Positions 50,048-60,728 are shown, counted from the first letter of the stretch. The stretch: DNA of 64,000 nt from an uncultured Clostridia bacterium (GCA_947627545.1 CANQWK010000003.1:39870-103869), one strand, 5' to 3'. The notes: generated by a model not told the origin, from the letters alone. Translations and numbers: made by a program.

Positions 50048-50831
50048 TTTTTTCCTCCTTAGTTTTAATGTAAGTTAAATATTCATAATTAGATTTTTTG
50101 CTGCGTTCCACCATTGTGTTGTAAGCAATATTTCTTAATTCTTCTCGCTGTTCTTGTTGCGATAAATTTGTATTAGGATAAAATGGTCCATCTACAAATA
50201 TTGTTACTTTTGGTGGTTTACCTTCTTTTTTAAGTTGATAAGTTGTGGTAAACGTGTAAATTGGCTTATTATATTTTACCGGATACCTAAAACTTTTATC
50301 TTCAAATGGCCTAATTTTTGTGTAATAAGGCCATAAATGAGCCTCTGGGTAAATTACAATAGGATTATTGTTTTTTAAAATTGTTTCAATTGCATTGTTG
50401 AAATTTCGAGTTGCTCCAATTGTGTCAGGCAAGGGAATTGCACCCCAAACACGAGTTAATTTGCCAATAAATTTCATGCTAACATTGTCCGCATTGCAAA
50501 TTATATGTGGTTTTTTAGGAGAACATGTATATGTAGGATGAAAGCCGTCTATAAGCTGCGAGGTGTGGTTTGCATAAACAAAATAGCCGCCTTTTTTGCA
50601 TTTTTTTAACACTTTTTTATTTACAATTTTAATGCCCTTAAATTTAAGATAAAACCAAACGGCAATTCGAGCAAATATGTAATACATAAAAAAAGCAAAC
50701 AACTTATAAAATGGATTTTTGTGAATATATTTATAATTTTCATCAATTTTAATTGGTGTTATGTTAAAATCGCCAAGTTCGGTTGTAAGTTCGTTGGCAT
50801 AAAACATTTTTTGCTTATATTTATATTTCAT
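50040..50831 (-). CDS. PlsC-like acyltransferase 2
   Basis: VYANHTSQLIDGFHPT; IVIYPEAHLWPYYTKIRPFEDKSFRYPVK; overlaps GT8 start by 8 nt. Confidence 0.85.
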   Translation of the reverse strand: MKYKYKQKMFYANELTTELGDFNITPIKIDENYKYIHKNPFYKLFAFFMYYIFARIAVWFYLKFKGIKIVNKKVLKKCKKGGYFVYANHTSQLIDGFHPTYTCSPKKPHIICNADNVSMKFIGKLTRVWGAIPLPDTIGATRNFNNAIETILKNNNPIVIYPEAHLWPYYTKIRPFEDKSFRYPVKYNKPIYTFTTTYQLKKEGKPPKVTIFVDGPFYPNTNLSQQEQREELRNIAYNTMVERSKKSNYEYLTYIKTKEEKND

Positions 50832-50867
50832 TGTATATATTATAATAAATTAGCTTTTATTTGTAAA
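50832..50867 (-). promoter_or_regulatory. Promoter TTTACA-17-TATAAT, 7 nt before ATG (leaderless candidate)
   Basis: Minus TTTACA AATAAAAGCTAATTTAT TATAAT ATATACA ATG. Confidence 0.65.
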
Positions 50868-51003
50868 GTGAAAAGGCAATGCACTGTATAAATTTATGCC
50901 TATTTTGGCGAATTTTAAAAAAATTTTAAAAAAAGTGTAAAAAATGTTTGTGTTTAGCGAATAAATAATATATAATGATAATATCTTTATAAAAGGAGAG
51001 GTT

Positions 51004-51237
51004 ATGAAGAGTTTTGTAAAATGGTTTGATGATGCTCCTTGGTGGTTAAAAATCATTTTCGCATTACCTGTAATTGACATTGTTTGGGCTATTTACCGCA
51101 TTGTTAAAGGTATTGCAAATGGTAAAGTATCACTAATCATCGCAGGCATTCTTTGGATTCTTCTTGGCTGGGCTATTTTATGGTTAATTGACCTAATTTG
51201 TGTCCTAGTTTGGAAAGAACCTAAACTATTTGCTTAG
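51004..51237 (+). CDS. Small membrane protein (77 aa)
   Basis: Two TM helices; AAGGAGAGG SD; followed by a terminator. Confidence 0.7.
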   Translation: MKSFVKWFDDAPWWLKIIFALPVIDIVWAIYRIVKGIANGKVSLIIAGILWILLGWAILWLIDLICVLVWKEPKLFA

Positions 51238-51244
51238 CAAATGC

Positions 51245-51272
51245 AAAAAAACCGACATCAGTCGGTTTTTTT
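51245..51272 (+). terminator. Rho-independent terminator
   Basis: AAAAAACCGAC ATCA GTCGGTTTTTT. Confidence 0.85.
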
Positions 51273-51359
51273 ATTTTCACGTTAAATTTAATTTTTATTT
51301 TTTGTTAAATTTAATTAAACCAAATTTTTATTGGTTTTTAATAAGACATTTTTATTTTT

Positions 51360-52538
51360 TTAAATTAAACCTAAATTGTTTAGTTCAAAAAGGTTTAAAA
51401 CATATTCAATTTCTGGCAACTTGTTATTTGAAAAAATTGTGGTTAATATATCAGTTTGGTCTAACTTGGCAGTTTTTTCAAAAAAGATTTTGGCAAAAAT
51501 AAAGTTTGCAACAAGGTAGGTTGAAATGTTTTTGTTGTAAGTTTTAATTTCTTCAAACGCGTAATGTGAAAGTTTAACAAACAAATCAATTCGTTCGTTA
51601 GTTGCGTTTAAAAATTTAAGTCCGCTGTTAATTTTGCTAAAAAATATGTTGTTTAAATTTTGTGTTTCTAAACTAAATTTGCAATAGTCTATTAATTTAC
51701 TTTGGCTGTAATTTGCATTTGCTAACAACAAATAATTAATAAAAAACATATTTATAGAATAATATCCCCAAAGCGTGCTAGAAAGGTCAGTTTTTGGCTT
51801 GGCAATTATCAGTTTATCAAACTTTGCTTTTATTGAACCAATGGCAGATGTAACGCTATTAGCAATTTCCCCTTCCGTAAAATTATTTAATAAAGAGTTT
51901 ATATCGGACTTATTATAATATTTTGTTAGTTGGCTAGTGGAATTTACAAAAGATGGCGAAATGGCAACCACTTTTTTAAAATTTTTTAAATTTTCATATA
52001 TAAATAATCCGTCTTCATAAAATGTTAAATTTTCGTTAAACAATGTGGTTATGCACGAGCGTTTGTAAAGTTTGTTCCAAACAACAGTGCGGTCAGTTTG
52101 AAAAAAGATTTTTAAATCAGTTTCCTTGTTCAAATTAAAAGAGCGGTCGGTGTAAAAACTATTTAAATAATTGCTATCAAAATTGCAGACGCATAAATCG
52201 GCATCAAAACCGCGCTTAATTGCCTTGTACATTGTGCTTATAGCGTAAGGCGATGTGTAGTTATCGTCCGCATTTAAAAACATAACATATTTAGATGTGC
52301 AGTTGTTTAAACCTAAATTTCGTGCGTGGGCAACGCCTACATGTTGGCTTTTTAAAATTTTAAAGCGTGAATCTATTTTAGCATATTGTTCCAAAATAGA
52401 AAGAGATGAGTCGGTTGAGCCATCATCAACAATAATAATTTCTAAGTCTTTATAATCTTGCTCGCGTACGCTATTTAAGGTGCGAAGTAGAGTATTTTCC
52501 ATGTTATAGCACGGAATTATTAGTGAAATTTTATCCAT
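51360..52538 (-). CDS. Glycosyltransferase family 2 protein
   Basis: ISLIIPCYNMENTLLRTLNSVREQDYKDLEIIIVDDGSTDSS; FLNADDNYTSPYA. Confidence 0.92.
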   Translation of the reverse strand: MDKISLIIPCYNMENTLLRTLNSVREQDYKDLEIIIVDDGSTDSSLSILEQYAKIDSRFKILKSQHVGVAHARNLGLNNCTSKYVMFLNADDNYTSPYAISTMYKAIKRGFDADLCVCNFDSNYLNSFYTDRSFNLNKETDLKIFFQTDRTVVWNKLYKRSCITTLFNENLTFYEDGLFIYENLKNFKKVVAISPSFVNSTSQLTKYYNKSDINSLLNNFTEGEIANSVTSAIGSIKAKFDKLIIAKPKTDLSSTLWGYYSINMFFINYLLLANANYSQSKLIDYCKFSLETQNLNNIFFSKINSGLKFLNATNERIDLFVKLSHYAFEEIKTYNKNISTYLVANFIFAKIFFEKTAKLDQTDILTTIFSNNKLPEIEYVLNLFELNNLGLI

Positions 52539-52606
52539 TATGTATATCCTTATTAATAATTAATAGTATAATATTACAACAAAACCAATAAAAAAGCAAC
52601 TAAATT

Positions 52607-52635
52607 AAAAAGCCACAATAATTTGTGGCTTTTTG
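52607..52635 (-). terminator. Terminator hairpin (symmetrical)
   Basis: AAAAGCCACAA TAAT TTGTGGCTTTT. Confidence 0.7.
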
Positions 52636-52711
52636 TTTTTAACTGATTTTAATTTTTAAATAAATTTTTTTGTTTTTTGTTTCAACGCCGTAAATAATGA
52701 TAAAAACATTA

Positions 52712-52835
52712 GCTAAATTATTTACTTTCAACGCCGCTCTAAACTGCCATATTGTTGAAATATGTCAGTTTCTCGCTTAATAAAATATGGCTAAATTATT
52801 TACTTTCAACACCGCTCCAAACTGCCATATTGTTG
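52712..52835. repeat. 46-bp direct repeat (2 mismatches), 78-bp period; second copy is the 3' end of the GT2 gene
   Basis: GCTAAATTATTTACTTTCAACGCCGCTCTAAACTGCCATATTGTTG (52712-52757) vs ...CACCGCTCC... (52790-52835). Confidence 0.9.
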
Positions 52836-54100
52836 TCAAACAATATTATTCTACAATTATTTTCAAGTGATTCGTAGTTTTTAATTTCTAGCAATGCGTT
52901 AACATAAATTGCCTCGGCTGTAGAATTGTCATTTAAACTTAAATAGGTTTTGCTTAAAATATCTCTTGTGCTGACATTATTGGTTAAGTCGTAAAAGAAA
53001 ACTCCAAACAAGCCTAAGAAAACTTTATACATAGAAAGTTTTTTGTTATAAGATTTTATATCTCTAAATGCGTAATATGCTAATTTAACAAAAGCTTTAA
53101 TGTCCTCATTGGTGTAATTTTTAAGTTTTAAGCCATAACGTTGTTTGTCGTTAATAGTATCTTTAAACAACTGTTCTTCAAAAATACCAATGCAGGTTTG
53201 TGCAATAAATTCCTCTGGAACGCGGTTTTTAGCCATTAAAAAGAAATCCCAAAAGAAGAAGTCAAAACTGCGAACATATTTCATTTCTTCCATTTTATCT
53301 GGGAAGAAACGCGCAATTGAATTAACTCTATATTCATGGTTTTTCATGCCCATGTGCCAAATGGTGCATTTTTTCTCCCAAAATTTATCGGCAGAATATA
53401 GCGAATTAACCGCACTTGCTGCAACATTAGGATTATATGGTGCGCAATAATAATTGTGATAAACTTGGTCTATTAAAGCCACTTTTTTAATGTTGTGCAA
53501 ATTGTCTAAGTTGAAAAGTTCGTCTTCGTTAAAAGTAACACCTCTAACAAAGTCCTCAGTTAAACATTCGCGTTTTGTAATTTTGTTCCAAGGCATGCCG
53601 TAAGCAAAAAAGTCCTCAAAAAAAGTGAAAAATTGGTCATTATTGGTCAAATCGTAAACTCCGCTTGGAAGATATTGTTCAAAACATGGGTGTGTAAAAT
53701 TGCAAACACACATATCGGCGTTAGTTTCAATTAGTCTATTTATCATTTTAGATAAAGTGTATGGCGTAGTGTAATTGTCGTCAGCATCAATAAAAACTAC
53801 ATAATCGCCCTTTGTGTTGTGCAAGCCGTTGTTTCTTGCAACCGAAACACCTGCATTTTCTTGTGTTAACACCTTAATGCGATTATCTATGTTAGCATAT
53901 TTGTTGGCAACTTCTAAAGTATTGTCCTTACTACCATCGTTAACAATGCAAATTTCCAAATTTTTATAATCTTGCTCACGTATGCTGTTTAGTGTTCTTG
54001 ACAATGTTTTGCCTGCATTGTAGCAAGGAATGATAATTGATATTAAATCATTTTGTGTTAATTCCTTATTTGAATTTGTTGAATTGATTAAATTTTCCAT
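52796..54100 (-). CDS. Glycosyltransferase family 2 protein (paralog)
   Basis: ISIIIPCYNAGKTLSRTLNSIREQDYKNLEICIVNDGSKDNT; FIDADDNYTTPYT. Confidence 0.92.
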   Translation of the reverse strand: MENLINSTNSNKELTQNDLISIIIPCYNAGKTLSRTLNSIREQDYKNLEICIVNDGSKDNTLEVANKYANIDNRIKVLTQENAGVSVARNNGLHNTKGDYVVFIDADDNYTTPYTLSKMINRLIETNADMCVCNFTHPCFEQYLPSGVYDLTNNDQFFTFFEDFFAYGMPWNKITKRECLTEDFVRGVTFNEDELFNLDNLHNIKKVALIDQVYHNYYCAPYNPNVAASAVNSLYSADKFWEKKCTIWHMGMKNHEYRVNSIARFFPDKMEEMKYVRSFDFFFWDFFLMAKNRVPEEFIAQTCIGIFEEQLFKDTINDKQRYGLKLKNYTNEDIKAFVKLAYYAFRDIKSYNKKLSMYKVFLGLFGVFFYDLTNNVSTRDILSKTYLSLNDNSTAEAIYVNALLEIKNYESLENNCRIILFDNNMAVWSGVESK

Positions 54101-54500
54101 AAATCTCTTTTAAACCCCTATTAAATTTTATTATTCAGTTTTCAAAAGAACATCTGTAAACCCGAAAAGAAAGTGCGTTTGTTCCTTTGTTGTTGATATA
54201 ATATCACTAAATTTTTAAAATTAGCATAAAACCTGCAAAAAACTTGCTATAAACTCAAAACCCTTAAAAATAGAGCAGTTCTAATTAAATTAGAGTGTAA
54301 AAATATAACTCTCATAAAAGTAGAATTTTAAAATTTAACATAAAATAAGCACATTAATAAATTAAATAAAATTTTCACTTAAAATAATAAGAATAAATTA
54401 AAATTTTAATGTAAGAGATGAAAATAATATAAAAAATAAAAAATGAATTTTAAACTTGTTCTAATTGCTTTTTTAACTTAATACACTAATTTGAGGTTAT

Positions 54501-57137
54501 ATGCACTTTTTAAATTGTAAACAAACTTTGGACAAGTTAAATAGCAATTTTGCTGGTTTAACAAATGCCGAAGCGGAAATTAGGTTAAAAAAATTTGGCA
54601 AAAACGAAATTCAAAAAGCTAAAAAGCAATCGTTTATAAAATGTTTTTTTAAGCAATTTTTAAATATAATGGTGGCAATTTTGCTTGTTTCGGCGTTTGT
54701 TTCGCTTGCCATTGCCATAATTAATAAGGAATATGCCGACCTTTTTGAAGGTTTTGTTATTTTATTTATTGTTTTTATAAATGCATTAATTGGAGTGTTT
54801 CAAGAAAATAAAGCACAAGCCTGTATAGATAATTTGCAAAAACAAGAAAAAACAAATGTAAAAGTTATTCGTGCCGGCAGTGAAATGATTGTAGATAGCA
54901 AACTTATTGCCCCAGGCGACATTGTTGAAATGGAAGCCGGCAACATGGTTGTGGCTGATATAAGGTTAATAGAAACAAATAATTTTTCGTGTGATGAAAG
55001 TAGTTTAACGGGCGAAAGCGTGCCGGTTGAAAAATCGGCTGATATAATTTTAACTAAATCTACGCCGCTTGCCGAACGTAAAAATATGGCATATTCTGGC
55101 AGCATGATAACTAGCGGAAGGGCAAAAGGAGTGGTAGTTGCCACAGGTAACGATAGCGAACTTGGTAAAATTGCAAACATTTTGTTTAATTCGCAAAAAC
55201 AAACCACTCCGCTACAAAAATCCATAGATAAAATTGGCAAAATTATAACTTGGTCGGTTATTGCTGTGTGCGTAGTTATTTTTATTATTGAAATGGTGGC
55301 AGGTAACGGCTTTTTAAATCCGCTTATGACGGCAGTTGCACTTGCAGTGGCGGCCATTCCGGAAAGTTTGCCGGCGGTTATTACAATAATTTTGGCATTA
55401 GGCGTGCAGCAGTTGGCAAAGCGAAAATGTATAATAAAGCGGCTGCATGCAGTTGAAACGCTTGGTAGTTGTGAAATTATTTGTACGGACAAAACCGGCA
55501 CATTAACCAAAAACAAAATGCAGGTTGTAAAAACTTATTTAAGCGGCGCTTACGATGTTAGTGAAGGGGAAACTTACAATAATTTTGTTAAGTGCATGAA
55601 TTTGTGCAATAATAGTAAATTAGAAAATAACAAAATTGTGGGCGAGCCAACCGAAACAGCCCTTTATGAATATGCCATGAATAGATATAAGGGCGAAAAA
55701 TTAAAAGTTTTGCATGAAATTCCGTTTAATTCAATAAGAAAAATGATGTCAGTTATAGTAAATGACGGCGAAATAAAATGTTTTACAAAAGGTGCACCAG
55801 ATTTTTTAATTAAAAAATGTAAATATATAGAAATTGGCGGTCAAATTCAACTACTTACCAATGAAATGAAAGAACATTTAAAAAAGACAAACGATGAAAT
55901 GACAGATAAAGCCTTGAGAGTTATTGGCTTTAGTTATAAGAAATTTGATGTGTTTAGTTCAACCGACGAGCCAGAAACCGATATGATTTTTTTAGGCTTG
56001 GCAGGGCTAATTGATAACCCTCGGCCAGAAGTAAAATCTAGCATAGAAAAATGTTTTAAGGCTGGGTTAAAACCTATAATGATAACAGGCGACCACAAGC
56101 GAACGGCTTATGCAATTGCAAGCGAACTTGGCATAGCAAAATCGTTAAACGAAGTTATTTCTGGCGAAGAAATTGACAAATTAAGCGATGCTGAATTAAA
56201 AAAAGTTTGCATAAATTATACCGTTTATGCACGAGTTAGCCCAGAACATAAAGTGCGAATAGTTAAGGCATTTAAAAACCTAAAAAAGATAGTTGCAATG
56301 ACAGGCGATGGTGTAAACGATGCACCAAGTTTAAAAATTGCAGATATTGGTGTAGGCATGGGTAAATCTGGTAGCGATGTTGTAAAAAATGTTGCCGATT
56401 TGGTAATAACAGACGATAATTTTTCGTCAATTGTGGTGGCGGTGGAAGAAGGGCGAAAAGTTTATTCAAACATTCAAAAGGCGCTTCAATTTTTAATTTC
56501 TACCAACTGCGTTGAAGTTTTTGGAATGTTAATTGCGTTGTTGTTCTTTCCAAGCCTAACATTTTTGCTGCCGGCTCAAATGTTGTTTATAAATTTGGTT
56601 ACCGATAGCCTGCCGGCATTTGCCTTAGGCATGGAAAAGGTGGAAAAAGAGGTTATGACATCGCCGCCGCGAAACAGCAATTCGGGGTTGTTTGGCGGCA
56701 AAGTGGGTGTTGCAATAATTTATCAATCTATTTTGCAAACGCTTATAGTTTTTGTGGTGTTTGTGCTTGGAGTAAAATTTTATTCACCAAAAGTGGCAAG
56801 CACAATGGTGTTCTTTACAATAATTTTTATGCAGTTGTTGCACAGCATAAACTGCAAAACAAACAACAGCCTTTTTGAAAAAAATTTGTTCGACAACAAA
56901 ACCTTTAACCTTTGCTTTTTACTAACGCTTGCTTTAAATTTGTTGGTTGCAGTTGTGCCACCAATGTATAAATTATTTGGTTTAGAATTTTTAAATTTCT
57001 CGCAATGGCTAGTTGTAATTATTGCTTCAGTTTTAATTATTCCTAGTTGCGAATTATTTAAGGCAATTTTAAACAAAGAGCCAAAACGTGAATATGTAAA
57101 ACAGCCAAAAGCAAAAAAACAAAAAAAGACTACTTAA
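54501..57137 (+). CDS. Cation-translocating P-type ATPase (SERCA/PMR1-like Ca type)
   Basis: ICTDKTGTLTKNKM; FDEGFVILFIV N-terminal cation ATPase domain; MTGDGVNDAPSLKIADIGVGMG. Confidence 0.95.
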   Translation: MHFLNCKQTLDKLNSNFAGLTNAEAEIRLKKFGKNEIQKAKKQSFIKCFFKQFLNIMVAILLVSAFVSLAIAIINKEYADLFEGFVILFIVFINALIGVFQENKAQACIDNLQKQEKTNVKVIRAGSEMIVDSKLIAPGDIVEMEAGNMVVADIRLIETNNFSCDESSLTGESVPVEKSADIILTKSTPLAERKNMAYSGSMITSGRAKGVVVATGNDSELGKIANILFNSQKQTTPLQKSIDKIGKIITWSVIAVCVVIFIIEMVAGNGFLNPLMTAVALAVAAIPESLPAVITIILALGVQQLAKRKCIIKRLHAVETLGSCEIICTDKTGTLTKNKMQVVKTYLSGAYDVSEGETYNNFVKCMNLCNNSKLENNKIVGEPTETALYEYAMNRYKGEKLKVLHEIPFNSIRKMMSVIVNDGEIKCFTKGAPDFLIKKCKYIEIGGQIQLLTNEMKEHLKKTNDEMTDKALRVIGFSYKKFDVFSSTDEPETDMIFLGLAGLIDNPRPEVKSSIEKCFKAGLKPIMITGDHKRTAYAIASELGIAKSLNEVISGEEIDKLSDAELKKVCINYTVYARVSPEHKVRIVKAFKNLKKIVAMTGDGVNDAPSLKIADIGVGMGKSGSDVVKNVADLVITDDNFSSIVVAVEEGRKVYSNIQKALQFLISTNCVEVFGMLIALLFFPSLTFLLPAQMLFINLVTDSLPAFALGMEKVEKEVMTSPPRNSNSGLFGGKVGVAIIYQSILQTLIVFVVFVLGVKFYSPKVASTMVFFTIIFMQLLHSINCKTNNSLFEKNLFDNKTFNLCFLLTLALNLLVAVVPPMYKLFGLEFLNFSQWLVVIIASVLIIPSCELFKAILNKEPKREYVKQPKAKKQKKTT

Positions 57138-57222
57138 AATTGAATATTTTTAATTTTTGCTGCTTGTTTATGATTTTTGAATAAAAAAAATTAAATTGTA
57201 AACAATAATTGCAGGAGGAATT

Positions 57223-57681
57223 ATGAGCGTTTTAAATAAAAAAATCCTTGCAATAATTGTTTATTACACACTTGCAGTTTTGGCATTTGTTAGTGCAGGT
57301 TTCTTTATCTACTGCTTAGTGGTTAAAGATGTCGCACTTTGGGCTAAAATTATTTATTATGTGTGGACAGGTCTTGTTATTGGTGTGTTGATATTTGACA
57401 TTATTTGCACAAATTCACACGACGGTAAAACAATTTCAGGATTAATTGTTTATGTGCTAAGCATTTTAGCGGTTGTTATGGCGTGCATTTTATATGTAAT
57501 TAACGCTGGCAAAACAGGGCTTGCAACAAGTTTCTTTAATTTGTTCCTTTCAGTTTCGTTAATTTCGCTAATGACAACAGGCTACATGATTGCAACTTGG
57601 TGCGTAGGTGAAAGTCTTGTTGAACATGCTTCGGCTCAAGATGAAATTCAACAACGCAACAAACGAAGAACAGAAAACTAA
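57223..57681 (+). CDS. Hypothetical membrane protein
   Basis: 152 aa, four TM segments; AGGAGG SD. Confidence 0.7.
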   Translation: MSVLNKKILAIIVYYTLAVLAFVSAGFFIYCLVVKDVALWAKIIYYVWTGLVIGVLIFDIICTNSHDGKTISGLIVYVLSILAVVMACILYVINAGKTGLATSFFNLFLSVSLISLMTTGYMIATWCVGESLVEHASAQDEIQQRNKRRTEN

Positions 57682-57685
57682 ATAA

Positions 57686-57713
57686 AAAAAGTGCATTTCA
57701 ATTGCACTTTTTT
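57686..57713 (+). terminator. Rho-independent terminator
   Basis: AAAAAGTGCA TTTCAAT TGCACTTTTTTT. Confidence 0.8.
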
Positions 57714-57851
57714 TCTTATCAAAATTAAAAAATATTAAATTAAATTTTCAAAGAGTTTTTTATTAAATTAACAAATTTAAAGCGTTTTTAGTTAAAAATT
57801 TTATATATTTTATAACTTTTTTCTAATTTAAAGATTAAATTAAATAAATTT

Positions 57852-59504
57852 TTACAACATTTTAACAAAGTTGTTAATGCGAAGTTTGCACTCTTCATCG
57901 CCTAAAATTTTCATAATTGAATACAATTCTGGGCTATTTTCTTTGCCTGTTATGGCAAGGCGAACAAATTTAGATGCGTCTGAAATGTTGCCAGCATAAT
58001 TTGTTGGGTTTAATTTATAGGTTTTGTTATCGGCAAAATTGTGTTTTGCGGCAATTTGTTTTAAATTTTCAAACCAAGCGGAATTGTCCGTTTGCGTTAC
58101 ATAATTTTTAGCATAATCTAGCAAAAATTGCTTTAAATTATCTTTGTTTACATTGCCTAATTGCACTGAATAATTTGGGGCAAAGTTCGGCAAAACATAA
58201 TCATAAAGTGAAGTTATTTCATCAAATTTTGTTATATCTTTTCTTGGTCGGTCGCCGCCACGGTCTATCATAAACATTTTAAGCAAAACATCTTTGTTTG
58301 TGCTAATTAATTTATAATCATTTTCATTCCATTCCTTAGACCAATTTAATGCAGCGTTATATACTTCTTCTGCTGTGTATTTTGAAATTATTGTTTTGGA
58401 AATATCGTTCAATTTTAAAAAGTCAAACAACGGATTTGTTACGCCTATTTTGCTAATTTCAAATGGAAATTCGGTGTAAGGCAAATTTGGGTTTTGTTTA
58501 CGCCAATTTTCAAAATCGCTGTTAAGCAAGTTTAACAAATATTCAATAACAGCAGTTGTTGGGTAGCCCTGTTTTAAAAAGAAGCGAACATCGGCAAAAG
58601 TGTCTTTACGTTTGCTAATTTTACGCTTGTTGCCTTTTTCGTCTAGCACACAAATGTTAGGGGTGTGAGCATAGTTAAAAGGTTTTAAATTTAATGCTTT
58701 GGCTAGTTCAATATGCACAGGGGCAGATTGATACCACTCTTGCCCACGAATAACCATTGTTGTACCCATAAGTGTGTCATCTACAACATGAGCAAACGCA
58801 TAAACCGGCACGCCGTTGCTTTTAATTAGCACATCATCTTTTGCATTTTCTCTAATTTCTTTTTTACCTTTAATAGCATCTATAAATTCGTGCGTTTTGT
58901 TGCTGTCTCCACACGATTTTAACCTTAAAGCAAATGTTTTGCCTGCTTTTAAATTCTGCTCAATTTCTTTTAGTGATAAATTTCTGCATGGGTCTTTAAT
59001 TTCTAAATCACCTGTTTCTTCTAATTCTTCTTCTCGGTTTTGCATTATTTCTTCTTTCGATTGCAAAGCAGAGCAAAAGCACGGAAACGCTTTGCCATTT
59101 TTTACAAGTTCTTTTGCAAAGGCATGATAAATATCCAACCTTTCGCTTTGTTTGTATGGTCCATAATTGCCAATTTCGTTATGTTCACCGCGATAGCCCT
59201 CATCTGGTTTTAAGCCAAAGCGGACAAGCATATCATAGGCAATTTCGCCAGCATTTTCAACTTCACGCTTGCTGTCGGTATCTTCTAAACGCAAAAAGAA
59301 AACACCGCCTGTTTTGTTGGCGTAAAGGCGATGAATAATTGATTGATATAACTGACCAATATGCAAATAACCCGTTGGGCTAGGGCCTAAACGAGTTACT
59401 GCTCCGCCGCTTTTTCTTGGCGGATATTTATTTAAATAAAATGATGTGTCCTTAGCATTTGGGTAAAGTAAATTGGCTAGTTTGTTGCATTCTTCTAAGT
59501 TCAT
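57852..59504 (-). CDS. gltX: Glutamyl-tRNA synthetase
   Basis: VTRLGPSPTGYLHIGQLYQS; FFLRLEDTDSKREV; KISKRKDTFADV. Confidence 0.93.
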   Translation of the reverse strand: MNLEECNKLANLLYPNAKDTSFYLNKYPPRKSGGAVTRLGPSPTGYLHIGQLYQSIIHRLYANKTGGVFFLRLEDTDSKREVENAGEIAYDMLVRFGLKPDEGYRGEHNEIGNYGPYKQSERLDIYHAFAKELVKNGKAFPCFCSALQSKEEIMQNREEELEETGDLEIKDPCRNLSLKEIEQNLKAGKTFALRLKSCGDSNKTHEFIDAIKGKKEIRENAKDDVLIKSNGVPVYAFAHVVDDTLMGTTMVIRGQEWYQSAPVHIELAKALNLKPFNYAHTPNICVLDEKGNKRKISKRKDTFADVRFFLKQGYPTTAVIEYLLNLLNSDFENWRKQNPNLPYTEFPFEISKIGVTNPLFDFLKLNDISKTIISKYTAEEVYNAALNWSKEWNENDYKLISTNKDVLLKMFMIDRGGDRPRKDITKFDEITSLYDYVLPNFAPNYSVQLGNVNKDNLKQFLLDYAKNYVTQTDNSAWFENLKQIAAKHNFADNKTYKLNPTNYAGNISDASKFVRLAITGKENSPELYSIMKILGDEECKLRINNFVKML

Positions 59505-59632
59505 AATTTCTCCAATAAAAAGATAAGTTTAATTAAAGTTAATTTTAGTTGTTATAAATAATAAAAATGTTAAATAATGAAAATAAAGCAATTAAAAGAT
59601 TAATTAATATGTTAGTAAGTTATGCAAATAAA

Positions 59633-60727
59633 TTAAATTAAAGCATAAATTGCTTGTAAGGCTTTGTAATTTTGGTGTTGAAGATAGTGATAATATTCAA
59701 TAATTCTTAAACAAGTTTTTTCATAGCTGGTTTGATTAAAATTGCCTTTAACAGTTTTAAAGTCAATGTCATGGAATGCTTTGTTATAAATTTCAAAATT
59801 ATTTTTTAAACTTTCTCTAACATTGTAAAGTTCAACTAAACAATTGTAAAAATCGGTTTTGTTAACGGCGGCTGGGTCTGTTGCCGAAGTGTTATAACTA
59901 ATTTGCCTAACATTTGTAATATATGAATTGTAATCTTCGCCCATTTCATTAAAGCCTGATTCAGTTTTTGTTGTTAAAAGTGTGGACATTTTTTTGTTTT
60001 GAATGTTTTGAATGTAATAATCATAACTTAAAAATGAAATTGAAAGTCCGGCACGGTTGCTCAAATGCCTTATGGCTGTTGCAATGTCTTCTTCGGTTAC
60101 AAAATCAATTCCTTTTGAATAATAATCAATATCTTCGTTGTCATTTTCAATTACGTAATAAATTTGAGCAAAAGTTAAGGTAAAATCGTAACAAACATCA
60201 TATAATTCGTCATAAGAATCTAGCAAATGCTTAAAAGGAATTAAATACAATTCATTAGTAAAATCCTGCCTACTAGCACTAATTATTTGGGCAAATTCTC
60301 TAGTTTGAAGGTCAACTTTGCTTAGGGCAATATTCAAATTGTCTAACTTAGTTTTAATGTCATTCCTTAAACTTTTGCTAATTTGTGAATTGTAAGCGTC
60401 TGTTGAAATTGCCATTATATTTTTGTTAACAAACTCCATAGAATTGTAATAAATATTGTTAAAATTAATAAGATTTTTAAAAGGTAAATCTTCTTTGCTT
60501 AGGGCGTCAATAACATAAGTGTTTCCGTCTGTGCCTTTAAAAATTGAATAATTAAATTCCAACCTATCATTTTTAAATTCTAAGCAGGCGTTATTAGATG
60601 CTATTGCAACATATTCGTTATAAAGAGATTTTAACTTATAACCTGTATCTTTTTTACAGGCGGAAAAAACAAAAGCGGAACTAATTAAACATAAACATAA
60701 AATTAAACATAAAAATTTATTTTTCAT
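59633..60727 (-). CDS. Hypothetical lipoprotein
   Basis: MKNKFLCLILCLCLISSAFVFSACKK lipobox; start at MKNKF after GGAG SD. Confidence 0.7.
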   Translation of the reverse strand: MKNKFLCLILCLCLISSAFVFSACKKDTGYKLKSLYNEYVAIASNNACLEFKNDRLEFNYSIFKGTDGNTYVIDALSKEDLPFKNLINFNNIYYNSMEFVNKNIMAISTDAYNSQISKSLRNDIKTKLDNLNIALSKVDLQTREFAQIISASRQDFTNELYLIPFKHLLDSYDELYDVCYDFTLTFAQIYYVIENDNEDIDYYSKGIDFVTEEDIATAIRHLSNRAGLSISFLSYDYYIQNIQNKKMSTLLTTKTESGFNEMGEDYNSYITNVRQISYNTSATDPAAVNKTDFYNCLVELYNVRESLKNNFEIYNKAFHDIDFKTVKGNFNQTSYEKTCLRIIEYYHYLQHQNYKALQAIYALI

Positions 60728-60728
60728 A

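Noticed and set aside
54800-55516. 238-aa minus ORF
   Set aside because: Antisense to conserved P-type ATPase coding sequence; shadow ORF.
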